In this document: in pieces, positions 44,014-52,749 of the stretch
Layout of the letters: each line of letters starts with the position of its first letter
Numbering within the stretch: the stretch's first letter is position 1
Assembly: GCA_963730325.1 (NCBI GenBank)
Contig: CAVSRC010000006.1
Coordinates: 62,001 to 126,000 of the forward strand
Direction of reading: 5' to 3'
Length of the DNA stretch: 64,000 bases
DNA from: CAVSRC01 sp963730325
Lineage (GTDB): Bacteria; Pseudomonadota; Alphaproteobacteria; Rhizobiales; Kaistiaceae
The notes under the pieces: generated by a model
The model's input: the letters and a program-made list of their open reading frames with translations, nothing else
The model's database searches: none
What the model was told of the DNA's origin: nothing
Translations under genes and position numbers: made by a program

Positions 44014-44114
44014 ATGCCCTTGCCGGGAAGGGCTCCGGCGGTTCCAGCCGGCGCGGCCCGAAGGGAAGCGGCGTTGTTCGCCGATCTGCTCTAATCAAGC
44101 TCAAGGAGGGTCAC

Positions 44115-45146
44115 TTGAACCGCAGGATCATCACCACGTCCCTTGCCGCTCTGGCCACCGTCGCCTGGATCGGCGGCATGACGGCAACGGCTTCCGCCTT
44201 CACCGCCTGTCAGATCACCGATACCGGCGGCGTCGACGACAAGGGCTTCAACCAGACCGCCTGGAAGGGCGTCCAGGATGCCGAGAAATCGATGGGCATC
44301 GAGGGCAAGCTGCTCGAGTCCAAGGCCGAGACGGATTACGTCCCCAACATCAACTCGTTCCTGGGCGACAAGTGCGATCTCATCATCACGGTCGGCTTCC
44401 TGCTCGGCGACGCCACCAAGGCGGCGGCCGAAGCCAATCCCGACCAGAAGTTCTCGATCGTCGACTTTGCCTATGACCCGGTGGTGCCGAACATCCTCGG
44501 CCAGGTCTTCGCCACCGACCAAGCCGCCTTCCTCGCCGGCTATCTTGCCGCCGGCGTTTCCAAGACGGGCACCGTGGGCACCTTCGGCGGCATCAACATT
44601 CCGCCGGTGACCATCTTCATGGACGGCATGGCCCGCGGCGTCGCCTACTACAACAAGGTGAAGGGCACCAGCGTAACCCTGCTCGGCTGGGACCCGGTAA
44701 AGAAAGAGGGCCTGTTCACCAACAACTTCGAGTCGCTCTCCGACGGCCGCGACTTCGCCCAGAACCTCAACCAGGAAGGCGCCGACATCGTCATGCCGGT
44801 CGCCGGTCCGGTCGGTCAGGGTTCGGCGGCGCTGGCCACCGAGCTCGGCCCCGACAAGCTGAAGATCATCGGCGTCGACGTCGACCAGTACGACACCGAC
44901 CCCGAGCACAAGGGCGTCTTCCTGACCTCGGTGCTGAAGCGGATGGATTCGACCGTGATCGAGTCGATCAAGGAAGCCAAGGACGGCACCTTCAAGGGTG
45001 GCGTCACGGTCGGCACGCTGGCCAATGACGGCGTCGGCCTGGCCTCCTATCACGACCTCGACAGCGCCGTTCCGGCGGAGCTGAAGAGCGAGATCGACGC
45101 GCTCAAGGCGGACATCATCGCCGGCAAGGTCGACGTGAAGATGTAA
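44115..45146 (+). CDS. BMP-family nucleoside-binding protein of ABC transporter
   Basis: Periplasmic binding protein of 343 residues. The start is TTG at 44115, chosen because AAGGAGG lies five bases upstream and the Sec signal (RRIITTSLAALATVAWIGG) begins there. The BMP/PnrA-type fold is evident: CQITDTGGVDDKGFNQTAWKG, LIITVGFLLGDATKAA, FGGINIPPVTIFMDGM and GVDVDQYDT. Such proteins bind purine or other nucleosides. It is followed by a strong hairpin, then ATPase and two permeases, fitting the adjacent deo/cdd catabolic genes. Confidence 0.92.
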   Translation: MNRRIITTSLAALATVAWIGGMTATASAFTACQITDTGGVDDKGFNQTAWKGVQDAEKSMGIEGKLLESKAETDYVPNINSFLGDKCDLIITVGFLLGDATKAAAEANPDQKFSIVDFAYDPVVPNILGQVFATDQAAFLAGYLAAGVSKTGTVGTFGGINIPPVTIFMDGMARGVAYYNKVKGTSVTLLGWDPVKKEGLFTNNFESLSDGRDFAQNLNQEGADIVMPVAGPVGQGSAALATELGPDKLKIIGVDVDQYDTDPEHKGVFLTSVLKRMDSTVIESIKEAKDGTFKGGVTVGTLANDGVGLASYHDLDSAVPAELKSEIDALKADIIAGKVDVKM

Positions 45147-45170
45147 GCCGTTCAGGGCGGCTGAACGACA

Positions 45171-45198
45171 CCCGCCGCGCCCGACAGGGCGCGGCGGG
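45171..45198 (+). terminator. Attenuating hairpin between binding protein and ATPase genes
   Basis: CCCGCCGCGCCC (45171-45182), loop GACA, GGGCGCGGCGGG (45187-45198): a perfect 12-pair stem 24 bases after the stop. With no U-run it probably protects the upstream mRNA or partly stops transcription, giving more binding protein than channel, as in many ABC operons. Confidence 0.6.
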
Positions 45199-45235
45199 GC
45201 CATAATCGGGGCGACGGTGGACGGGACGCAGGGCC

Positions 45236-46741
45236 TTGGATATCGAGCTACGCGGCATCACCAAGCGCTTCGGTGACCTTGTCGCCAACTCAGACATCAA
45301 TCTTCACATCAAGGCCGGTGAGATCCTCGGCCTGCTCGGCGAGAACGGCGCCGGCAAGTCGACCCTGATGAACGTTCTCTCCGGCCTCTACCGCCCGGAC
45401 GAGGGCGAAATCCTCATCGACGGCAAGCCGACCTATTTCCACGACGCCAAGGAGGCGATCCATGCCGGTATCGGCATGGTACACCAGCATTTCATGCTGG
45501 TGCCGGTGTTCACCGTCGCCGAGAACGTGGTGCTCGGCGTCGAGCCGGTAGGCGCCTTCGACCACCTCGATCTGAAACGGGCGCGCGAGCAGGTGCGCGC
45601 GATCAGCAGCGAACACGGCCTCGAGGTCGATCCCGACGCGCTGATCGAGCAGATACCGGTCGGCATCCAGCAGCGCGTCGAGATCATCAAGGTGCTGTTC
45701 CGCTCGGCGAGCGTGCTCATCTTCGACGAGCCGACGGCGGTGCTCACTCCGCAGGAAGTGACGGAATTCTTCGGCATCGTCCGCTCGCTGCGCGATGCCG
45801 GCAAGGCGCTGGTGTTCATCACCCACAAGCTGCACGAGGTGATCGAGGTTGCCGACCGCATCAACGTGCTGCGCGCCGGCAAGGTCGTCGGCGAGGCCGA
45901 CCCGAAGACGGCGACCGACGTGGAACTGGCCGAGATGATGGTCGGCCGGCATGTGCGCTTCGATGTCGACAAGAAGCCGTTCGCGCCGGGCAAGCCGGTG
46001 ATCGAGGTGCGCAACCTCAGCGCCTTCAACGACAGCGGCGAACGCGCCGTCGACGACGTCAGCCTGACGGTGCACGAAAGCGAGGTCGTCGGCATTGCCG
46101 GCGTGCAGGGCAACGGCCAGACGATCCTGGTCGAGGCGCTGACCGGTCTCCGGAATGTCGCCGGCGGCCTGGTCGCCTTCCGCGGCTCCGACATCACCCG
46201 CGCCTCGACGCGCCAGCGCCACCAGATGGGCATCTCGCACATCCCCGAGGACCGGCAGCGCTCGGGCATGATCGGCGAGTTCGACATCGCCGAGAACATG
46301 ATCCTCGACAGCTATTACGACGAACCCTATTCGACCGGGATCACCATGCACTGGGGCGCGGTGCATCAGGTGTGCGTCAAGAACATCATCGATTTCGACG
46401 TGCGCACGCCCTCGGTCTTCAGCCTCGCCGACCATCTCTCCGGCGGCAACCAGCAGAAGCTGGTGGCGGCACGCGAGCTGTCGCGCGACGTCAAGCTGGT
46501 GATCGCCTCGCAGCCGACGCGCGGCCTCGACGTCGGCTCGATCGAATATATCCACGGGCGCATCATCGAGGCGCGCGACGCCGGGGTCGGCGTGCTGATC
46601 GTATCGACCGAACTCGACGAGATCCTGGCGCTGTCCGACCGCATCCTGGTGATGTTCCGCGGGCGGATCGTCGCCGAATTCTCGGCCGCCGAGGCGGACG
46701 TCGCGCGCATCGGCCTGGCGATGGCGGGGGCAGTGCAATGA
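45236..46741 (+). CDS. Nucleoside ABC transporter double ATPase
   Basis: A 501-residue protein with two sugar-type ABC domains. Domain 1: Walker A GENGAGKST, VHQHFMLVPVFTVAEN, and Walker B VLIFDEPTAVLTPQE; its signature is the variant IPVGIQQRVEI. Domain 2: degenerate Walker A GVQGNGQT, full signature LSGGNQQKLVAAREL, and Walker B VIASQPTRGLD lacking the acidic pair. This asymmetry is normal for the family. The start is TTG 45236. It overlaps the first permease by four bases (ATGA). Confidence 0.92.
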   Translation: MDIELRGITKRFGDLVANSDINLHIKAGEILGLLGENGAGKSTLMNVLSGLYRPDEGEILIDGKPTYFHDAKEAIHAGIGMVHQHFMLVPVFTVAENVVLGVEPVGAFDHLDLKRAREQVRAISSEHGLEVDPDALIEQIPVGIQQRVEIIKVLFRSASVLIFDEPTAVLTPQEVTEFFGIVRSLRDAGKALVFITHKLHEVIEVADRINVLRAGKVVGEADPKTATDVELAEMMVGRHVRFDVDKKPFAPGKPVIEVRNLSAFNDSGERAVDDVSLTVHESEVVGIAGVQGNGQTILVEALTGLRNVAGGLVAFRGSDITRASTRQRHQMGISHIPEDRQRSGMIGEFDIAENMILDSYYDEPYSTGITMHWGAVHQVCVKNIIDFDVRTPSVFSLADHLSGGNQQKLVAARELSRDVKLVIASQPTRGLDVGSIEYIHGRIIEARDAGVGVLIVSTELDEILALSDRILVMFRGRIVAEFSAAEADVARIGLAMAGAVQ

Positions 46742-47862
46742 CCGACGTTCACGAACCCAGCGTCGCCCAGGACATGCTGCGGCGGGCGGCAGGCGGCCAA
46801 TCCAATTTCGAGGAAGTCGTCACGGTGCCGATCATCGCCGTGGTGCTGGCGCTGGCGCTGGGCGGGGTCATCATGCTGGCGACCGGCGTTTCGCTCGAAG
46901 CCGTCGGCTTGTCCTACGCGTCGCTGTTCAGCGGCTCGGTCGGCTCGCTCTACGCCATCTCGGAGACGCTGACGGCGGCGGCGCCGCTGATCCTGGCCGG
47001 CCTCGGCCTGGCGGTCGGCTTCCGCGCCGGCCTGTTCAACATCGGCGCCGAGGGTCAGGTGCTGATCGGCGGCATGGCCGCCGTCATCGTCGGCTTCTCC
47101 TTCGAGGGCATGCCGGCGATCATCCACATCCCGCTGGCGCTCGCCGCCGGCGCACTGGCCGGCGCCGCCTGGGCGGCCATCGCCGGCTGGCTGAGGGCGG
47201 CGACCGGGGCGCACGAGGTGATCACGACGATCATGCTCAACCTGATCTCGTATCGCCTGGTCGATTACATGCTGCGCAACCCGCCGGTGCAGAAACCGGG
47301 GCGCGCCGACCCGATTTCCAAGTCGGTGCTGCCGAGCGCGCAGCTGCCGCACCTGTTCGACTGGATCGACCCGGCGCTGCGCGTGCACGCCGGCATCATC
47401 CTGGCGCTGGCGGCCGTCGCCTTCGTCTACTGGCTGCTGTTCCACACCACCATCGGCTTCGAGTTCCGCGCCAGCGGCTACAATCCCGACGCGGCACGCT
47501 ATGCCGGCATGCGCTCCGGCCTGATCATCGTCGCGGTGATGGCGCTGGCCGGCGCGCTCGCCGGCCTCGGCGGCGCCAACCAGGTGCTCGGCGTGCTCGG
47601 GCGGGCCTCGCCGGGCTTCTCCGGCGGCGTCGGCTTCGACGCCATCGCCGTGGCCCTGCTCGGGCGATCGCACCCGGTCGGCGTGCTGCTCGCCGGGCTG
47701 CTGTTCGGCGCCCTGCAGGCGGGCGGGCGACAGATGCAGGTCGGTGCCGGCGTCAGCCTCGACCTGATCGCGGTGATCCAGGGCCTCATCATCATCTTCA
47801 TCGCCGCGCCCATCCTGGTGCGGGCCGTGGCGCCCTGGGCGTTCCGCCGGAAGCACGCATAG
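46738..47862 (+). CDS. Nucleoside ABC transporter permease 1
   Basis: Inner-membrane permease of 374 residues, BPD_transp_2 (branched-chain/sugar) family. About nine hydrophobic helices; the family segment AVGFRAGLFNIGAEGQVLIG and GAHEVITTIMLNLIS are clear, and the ABC contact loop is YNPDAARYAGM. An N-terminal 30-residue cytoplasmic tail precedes the first helix. It overlaps the ATPase gene and is followed 16 bases later by the second permease. Confidence 0.92.
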   Translation: MTDVHEPSVAQDMLRRAAGGQSNFEEVVTVPIIAVVLALALGGVIMLATGVSLEAVGLSYASLFSGSVGSLYAISETLTAAAPLILAGLGLAVGFRAGLFNIGAEGQVLIGGMAAVIVGFSFEGMPAIIHIPLALAAGALAGAAWAAIAGWLRAATGAHEVITTIMLNLISYRLVDYMLRNPPVQKPGRADPISKSVLPSAQLPHLFDWIDPALRVHAGIILALAAVAFVYWLLFHTTIGFEFRASGYNPDAARYAGMRSGLIIVAVMALAGALAGLGGANQVLGVLGRASPGFSGGVGFDAIAVALLGRSHPVGVLLAGLLFGALQAGGRQMQVGAGVSLDLIAVIQGLIIIFIAAPILVRAVAPWAFRRKHA

Positions 47863-47878
47863 GAGCGGCGAGGAAATC

Positions 47879-49144
47879 ATGGCCGCTACGGATACCGCCG
47901 GAACCTTCGCCGACCGTTCGCAGGAGCGGCAGCCGATCATCGTCGGCTGGGTGCTGATGCTGCTCGCCGCCCTCGTGGTCATCGTCTTCGCCATGGGCGC
48001 GAGCGGCAATGCAACGTTCCGCCTCGCCTTCCCGGGCGACGAATTCATCCTGCCCAACCTGATCGTGCCGGCGCAGCCCTATTCCTACGTGGTGGCGGCG
48101 CTGCTCGCCTTCTTCGGCGCGCGCCAGTTCGTGCGCGGCGGCGCCCGCCGCTCGGGTGTCGTGCTCGGCATCGGCCTGTTCCTGGCGGTCACGGCCTTCC
48201 TGGTGTGGGCGACGGCGGGCAAGCAGTTCTCGCTGACCGGCATGCTGCAGGCGACGCTGATCCGCGCGGTGCCGATCGCGCTCGGCGGGCTGGTCGGCAC
48301 GCTGTCGGAGCGGGTGGCGGTGGTCAATATCGGCATCGAGGGCATGCTGCTCTCCGGCGCCTTCACCGGCGCGGTGGCGGGCTCGCTGTTTGGCGGCGTC
48401 GGCGGGCTCGTCGCAGCGATCCTCGTCGGCGGGCTGTTCGGCCTGCTGCTCGCTTTGCTGGTCGTCACCTACCGGGTCGACCAGATCGTGGCGGGCGTGG
48501 CGATCAACCTGTTCGTGCTCGGCCTCACCTCCTATGTGTCGAGCCAGGTGCTGACCCAGTCGCAATATCGCTGGCTCAACAACGCGCCGATCTTCCGTTC
48601 GATCGAGATCCCCTTCGTCAGCGACATTCCGGTGATCGGGCCGGTGCTCTTCCAGCAGAACATCTTCGTCTACGGCGCCCTCATCCTGGTGGCGGCGGCG
48701 ACCTACTATCTCTTCCACACCCGCGCCGGCCTGCGCGCCCGCGCCGTCGGCGAGCACCCGGAAGCCGCCGATACGCTGGGCATCAACGTCTACCGGCTGC
48801 GCTACATCAACGTCACCATCGGCGGCATGATCGCCGGCTTCGGCGGCGCCTGGTTCACGCTGGGCTCGGTCGGCCGCTTCGACGACAACATGACCGGCGG
48901 GCGCGGCTTCATCGGCCTGGCGGCGATGATCTTCGGTCGCTGGCACCCGGTCGGCGCGCTGATGGCGGCGCTGGTGTTCGGCTTCGCCGACTCGCTGCAA
49001 CAGAAGCTGGCCATCCTGCAGACGCCGATCCCCTCCGAGTTCCTGGCGATGGCGCCCTATATCGCGACGATCGTCCTGGTCGCCGGCATCGTCGGCCGGG
49101 CGCGGCCGCCGGCCGCCGACGGCAAGCCCTATATCAAGGAGTAG
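47879..49144 (+). CDS. Nucleoside ABC transporter permease 2
   Basis: Inner-membrane permease of 421 residues, same family as its neighbour. It has extra N-terminal helices (residues about 22-110), then RAVPIALGGLVGTLSERVAV, VNIGIEGMLLSGAFTGAV, the coupling loop EHPEAADTLGINVYRLRYIN, and GGRGFIGLAAMIFGRWHPVG. It would pair with permease 1 as a heterodimer. Ribosome site GAGGAA precedes the ATG at 47879. Confidence 0.92.
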   Translation: MAATDTAGTFADRSQERQPIIVGWVLMLLAALVVIVFAMGASGNATFRLAFPGDEFILPNLIVPAQPYSYVVAALLAFFGARQFVRGGARRSGVVLGIGLFLAVTAFLVWATAGKQFSLTGMLQATLIRAVPIALGGLVGTLSERVAVVNIGIEGMLLSGAFTGAVAGSLFGGVGGLVAAILVGGLFGLLLALLVVTYRVDQIVAGVAINLFVLGLTSYVSSQVLTQSQYRWLNNAPIFRSIEIPFVSDIPVIGPVLFQQNIFVYGALILVAAATYYLFHTRAGLRARAVGEHPEAADTLGINVYRLRYINVTIGGMIAGFGGAWFTLGSVGRFDDNMTGGRGFIGLAAMIFGRWHPVGALMAALVFGFADSLQQKLAILQTPIPSEFLAMAPYIATIVLVAGIVGRARPPAADGKPYIKE

Positions 49145-49148
49145 CGGC

Positions 49149-50189
49149 GTGGCGGACCAGGCGGATGCGGCGACCGGCCGGCACCTCGATCACCTGCCCT
49201 TCCCGGTGCTGATCGGCGACATCGGCGGCACCAATGCGCGCTTCTCGCTGGTTCCGCACGAGACCGGCGAGACCCGGCGCTTCCCCAACGTGCACACCGC
49301 CGACTTCGCCTCGATCGACGACGCCATCGAGGCGGTGGTGATCGACAAGGGGGCTGCCCAGCCGAAATCGGCCATGCTGGCGGTGGCCGGGCCGATCTCC
49401 GGCGACCGGGTGCCGCTGACCAACAGCCCGTGGGTGGTGGAACCGAAGAAGACGGTCGCCCGCTTCGGCCTCACCGAGATGGTGCTGCTCAACGATTTCG
49501 AGGCGCAGTCACTGGCCTTGCCCGAGCTGACCGAGGACGACATCGAGCCGATCGGCAGCGGCCAGATGGCGGCGGACGGCGCCCGGCTGGTGCTCGGGCC
49601 GGGCACGGGGCTCGGCGCCGGCGCGCTGATCCCGGCGCGCGACATGTGGGTGCCGGTGCCGGGCGAAGGCGGCCACATCGACCTGTCGCCGGTGAGCGAG
49701 CGCGACTTCGCCATCTGGCCGCATGTTGAGCGCACCGGCGGACGCGTCGGCGCCGAGACCCTGCTGTGCGGCTCGGGCATGGTGCGCCTCTACCGGGCGG
49801 TGTGCGCATCCGACGGCGTCCAGGCCAAACTGACGACGCCGAAAGAGGTGAGCGAAGCGGGGCTCTCGGGCAGCAACCAGCAGGCGGCCGAGACGCTGTC
49901 GCTGTTCGCCACCCACCTCGGCCGGGTGGCCGGCAATCTGGCGCTGGTCTTCATGCCGACCGGCGGGGTGTTCCTGGCCGGCGGGATCAGCGCCAAGATC
50001 GCCCCGGTGCTGCAATCCGGCGGGTTCCGCGAAGCCTTTCTCGCCAAATGGCCGCACCAGCGCCTGCTTGAGCGCATGGCGACATCGATCGTGACCAAGG
50101 AGGACGCGGCGCTGACCGGCATCGCCGCCTTCGCGCGGGCGCCGAAACACTTCGCCGTGTCGCTGACCGGCCGCCGCTGGCGGGGGTAG
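49149..50189 (+). CDS. glk: Glucokinase
   Basis: ATP-dependent glucokinase of 346 residues. Motifs: LIGDIGGTNARFSLVPHE (phosphate loop), LNDFEAQSLALPEL with the catalytic Asp, GPGTGLGAGALIP, GEGGHIDL and FMPTGGVFLAGGI. Start GTG 49149 uses an AAGGAG that overlaps the permease stop, so it is in the nucleoside-transport operon. Function in glucose phosphorylation is established for the family; why it follows a nucleoside transporter is unclear, but in some rhizobia glk also sits among unrelated genes. Confidence 0.93.
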   Translation: MADQADAATGRHLDHLPFPVLIGDIGGTNARFSLVPHETGETRRFPNVHTADFASIDDAIEAVVIDKGAAQPKSAMLAVAGPISGDRVPLTNSPWVVEPKKTVARFGLTEMVLLNDFEAQSLALPELTEDDIEPIGSGQMAADGARLVLGPGTGLGAGALIPARDMWVPVPGEGGHIDLSPVSERDFAIWPHVERTGGRVGAETLLCGSGMVRLYRAVCASDGVQAKLTTPKEVSEAGLSGSNQQAAETLSLFATHLGRVAGNLALVFMPTGGVFLAGGISAKIAPVLQSGGFREAFLAKWPHQRLLERMATSIVTKEDAALTGIAAFARAPKHFAVSLTGRRWRG

Positions 50190-50192
50190 TGC

Positions 50193-50678
50193 CTACTCCT
50201 CCGCGTCGACGGGCTCGGCGTTGAGCTGGCCGTATCGCTCCGGGCCGATGGCGTCGAGAAGCTGAAGCTGGGTCTCGAGGAAGTCGATATGGCCTTCCTC
50301 GTCGGCGAGCAGCTCCTCGAAGAGCTTCATCGAGACGATGTCGCCGGCCGCATGGCAGCCCTCGCGCGCCTCAGCATAGAACGCCTTGGCCTCGACCTCG
50401 CCGGCGAGGTCCGCCTCGAGCACCTCCTTGAGGGTCTTGCCGATCCTGAGCCCGCTCAACTGCTGTACCTCTGGGAAGCCTTCAAGAAAGACAATGCGCG
50501 CGATCAGCTTGTCGGCGTGGTGCATCTCCTCGACCAATTCGGCGCGTTCCTTCCTGGCGAGCTTGGCGTAGCCCCAATCCTCGGTGAGCCGGTAATGCAG
50601 CCAGTACTGGTTGACCGCGGTCAACTCCATGCGCAGGGCCTGGTTGAGATAGTCGATGACCTTGGGGTCGCCCTTCAT
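50193..50678 (-). CDS. bfr: Bacterioferritin
   Basis: Iron-storage protein of 161 residues that forms a 24-mer shell. Ferroxidase ligands are visible: E18, E51 and H54 in VEEMHHADK, and DEEGHIDFLETQL near residue 130. The haem ligand M52 is conserved. The ATG at 50678 gives the standard start KGDPKVIDYLNQAL. It is convergent with glk. No clear Irr/ICE box can be assigned upstream. Confidence 0.96.
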   Translation of the reverse strand: MKGDPKVIDYLNQALRMELTAVNQYWLHYRLTEDWGYAKLARKERAELVEEMHHADKLIARIVFLEGFPEVQQLSGLRIGKTLKEVLEADLAGEVEAKAFYAEAREGCHAAGDIVSMKLFEELLADEEGHIDFLETQLQLLDAIGPERYGQLNAEPVDAEE

Positions 50679-50721
50679 TTCCAAAATGCTCCCGTTGAAA
50701 TTCGTGGGTGATTAAAGGCCG

Positions 50722-50749
50722 CCGCGCGGGCAGCGTCAAACCCGCGCGG
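50722..50749 (-). terminator. Hairpin between LysE-type exporter and bfr
   Basis: CCGCGCGGG (50722-50730), a ten-base loop and CCCGCGCGG (50741-50749) make a perfect nine-pair stem. On the minus strand it follows the exporter stop and precedes a short CCTTTAAT run, so it could terminate that gene before bfr starts. Confidence 0.5.
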
Positions 50750-50772
50750 GAGCGGCATTTTCTGCCGCCTTG

Positions 50773-51384
50773 TCAGCGGTCGGCGAAGGCGAGCTTGGCG
50801 CCGAGCGCGACGAAGGCGGCGGCAAAGCTGCGGCGCATCCAGGCGAGCACACGCGGGCGCGAGATGACGTGATCGCGCACGGCCGCGGCGAACAGACCGT
50901 AGCCGACGAAAACGGCGAAGGTCATCGCCATGAACACTGCGCTGAGCTCGCCCATGCGCGCCACGGGATGGGCCTCGCCGGCATCGACGAACTGCGGCAG
51001 GAAGGCCATGAAGAAGATCGACAGCTTGGGATTGAGGAAATTGATCAGGATGGCGGTGACGATCACCTGAAGCGAGGAGCGTTTGGTCGGTGCCTGCTCT
51101 ATCCTGAGCGCGCCGTGTTCCTTCAGCGTCATCCAGGCGAGATAGAGAAGATAGGCGACGCCGACATATTTGAAGATCTGGAAGGCGATGGCGCTGGCAT
51201 GGAGCAGCGCGGCCAACCCGAAGATGGCGGCAGCCATGTGGGGGACGATGCCGAGCGTGCAGCCGAAGGCGGCGACGACGCTGGCGCGGCTGCCGCGCGA
51301 CAGGCCGGCGGCGAGCGTATAGAGGACGCCGGTGCCGGGCGCGGCGACGACGATCAGCGAGGTGATGAGGAATTCGGGACGCAT
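50773..51384 (-). CDS. LysE/RhtB-family exporter
   Basis: Inner-membrane exporter of 203 residues with six predicted helices. The start RPEFLITSLIVVAAPGTGVL includes the family PGP-like P-G-T-G motif, followed by GSRASVVAAFGCTLGIVPHM, YLAWMTLKEHG and the NFLNPKLSIFFMAFLPQF segment that marks RhtB/LeuE members. It probably exports an amino acid or its derivative; substrate unknown. The ATG at 51384 is preferred to one 12 codons upstream. Confidence 0.88.
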   Translation of the reverse strand: MRPEFLITSLIVVAAPGTGVLYTLAAGLSRGSRASVVAAFGCTLGIVPHMAAAIFGLAALLHASAIAFQIFKYVGVAYLLYLAWMTLKEHGALRIEQAPTKRSSLQVIVTAILINFLNPKLSIFFMAFLPQFVDAGEAHPVARMGELSAVFMAMTFAVFVGYGLFAAAVRDHVISRPRVLAWMRRSFAAAFVALGAKLAFADR

Positions 51385-51434
51385 GGCGACGATCTTTGCG
51401 CCGGCGGCGCACCGTGGCAACCCGGAAATGAACG

Positions 51435-52235
51435 CTACCCGATGGCGGCGACCGCCCGCCGGGCCATCACCTTGACGAGATTGGCGCGATAGGCGGCCGA
51501 GGCGTGAATGTCCGACAGCATGTCGGCGGGGTCGACGGCGACCGCGTCGATTGCCGCGGGCGACCAGGAGCGGGTGAGCGCCTGCTCTATTGGCTCGGCA
51601 CGGAAGACGCCGTTAGCGCCGGCGCCGGTGACGCCGACGCGGACCGCACCGTCGGCCATGCGGGCGAGGAAGACGCCGGCCACCGCATAGCGCGAGGCGG
51701 GGTTGCGGAACTTCGCATATGCGGCCGTGGCCGGCACCGGAAAGGTGACGCGGGTGACGATCTCGCCTTCGTCCAGCGCGGTGGCGAAGAGGCCGGCGAA
51801 AAAGGCCTCCGCCGCAAGCGTGCGCGCGGTCGTGTGGATGGTCGCGCCGAGCGCCAGAACGGCGGCCGGATAATCGGCGGCGGGATCGTTGTTGGCGAGC
51901 GACCCGCCGATGGTGCCCATTTCGCGCACCGCCGGATCGCCGATGGTGCCGGCGAGTTCGGCAAGGGCGGGTATCGCCTGGCGCACCGCCGCGGAGCGAT
52001 GGACCTCGGCATGGGGGACGGCGGCGCCGATCGAAACCGCGTCGCCGGTGGCCTCGATGCCCTTGAGTTCTGCGATGGCGCTCAAATCGATGACGTCGCT
52101 TGGCGCCGCCAGCCGCTGCTTCATGGTGGGGATCAGCGTCTGCCCGCCGGAGAGATAGCGGCCCTCGGGACTTTGAGCGAAAAGGGCGGCGGCTTCCGCC
52201 AGGGTTGCCGGCCTGTGGTAGCGGGTCTCGTACAC
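51435..52235 (-). CDS. coxM: FAD-binding subunit of a CO/xanthine dehydrogenase-type enzyme
   Basis: Medium (FAD) subunit of the molybdenum hydroxylase family, 266 residues. FAD motifs: YLSGGQTLIPTMKQRL (xGGxTxxxP) and EMGTIGGSLANNDPAADYPA (TIGG). The C-terminal CO_deh_flav domain has FRNPASRYAVAGVF. The start is GTG 52235, since no ATG precedes the conserved YETRYHRPATLAEA. It lies 23 bases after the 2Fe-2S subunit gene. The catalytic molybdenum subunit is not present between or beside them. Confidence 0.88.
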   Translation of the reverse strand: MYETRYHRPATLAEAAALFAQSPEGRYLSGGQTLIPTMKQRLAAPSDVIDLSAIAELKGIEATGDAVSIGAAVPHAEVHRSAAVRQAIPALAELAGTIGDPAVREMGTIGGSLANNDPAADYPAAVLALGATIHTTARTLAAEAFFAGLFATALDEGEIVTRVTFPVPATAAYAKFRNPASRYAVAGVFLARMADGAVRVGVTGAGANGVFRAEPIEQALTRSWSPAAIDAVAVDPADMLSDIHASAAYRANLVKVMARRAVAAIG

Positions 52236-52257
52236 CTGCCCCCCTTCCCCCGACGAC

Positions 52258-52734
52258 CTAGCGCGCGCTCGCCATCGCCGCGGCACCGGCGGCGATCGCC
52301 TTGACGATGTTCTGATAGCCGGTGCAGCGGCAGAGATTGCCTTCCAGCTCGCGGCGGATGGTCGCCTCGTCGAGGCTGGTGCCGAAGCGGCGGACCATGT
52401 CGACGCCGCTCAGGATCATGCCCGCCGTGCAGAAGCCGCATTGCAGGCCGTGATTGTCGTGAAACGCCTGCTGCATGGGATGGAGCGATGCTCCCGAGGA
52501 GAGGCCCTCGATGGTGGTGACACGGGCGCCGCCGGCGCGGCCGGCGAGCATGGTGCACGACTTCACCGCGACGCCATCGACCAGCACCAGGCAGGCGCCG
52601 CATTGCGAGGTGTCGCAGCCGACATGCGTGCCGGTGAGGCGGAGGTGATCGCGCAGATATTCGACGAGCAGCGTGCGGTCCTCGACCTCGGCCGACACGG
52701 GCTTGCCGTTGACGGTCATCTCCACGCGCGACAC
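52258..52734 (-). CDS. coxS: 2Fe-2S subunit of a CO/xanthine dehydrogenase-type enzyme
   Basis: Small iron-sulfur subunit of 158 residues. Plant-ferredoxin cluster ligands lie in HVGCDTSQCGACLVLVDG plus a later Cys in KSCTML; the second cluster is in GLQCGFCTAGMI and GNLCRCTGYQNI. It transfers electrons from a molybdenum centre to the FAD subunit. Sixteen bases separate it from coxG upstream. The order here is coxG-coxS-coxM. Confidence 0.93.
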   Translation of the reverse strand: MSRVEMTVNGKPVSAEVEDRTLLVEYLRDHLRLTGTHVGCDTSQCGACLVLVDGVAVKSCTMLAGRAGGARVTTIEGLSSGASLHPMQQAFHDNHGLQCGFCTAGMILSGVDMVRRFGTSLDEATIRRELEGNLCRCTGYQNIVKAIAAGAAAMASAR

Positions 52735-52749
52735 GGGATACGGCCCCCC

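Noticed and set aside
45290..46738. 482-codon minus-strand frame opposite the nucleoside ATPase
   Set aside because: Shadow frame; the plus strand carries complete ABC motifs.
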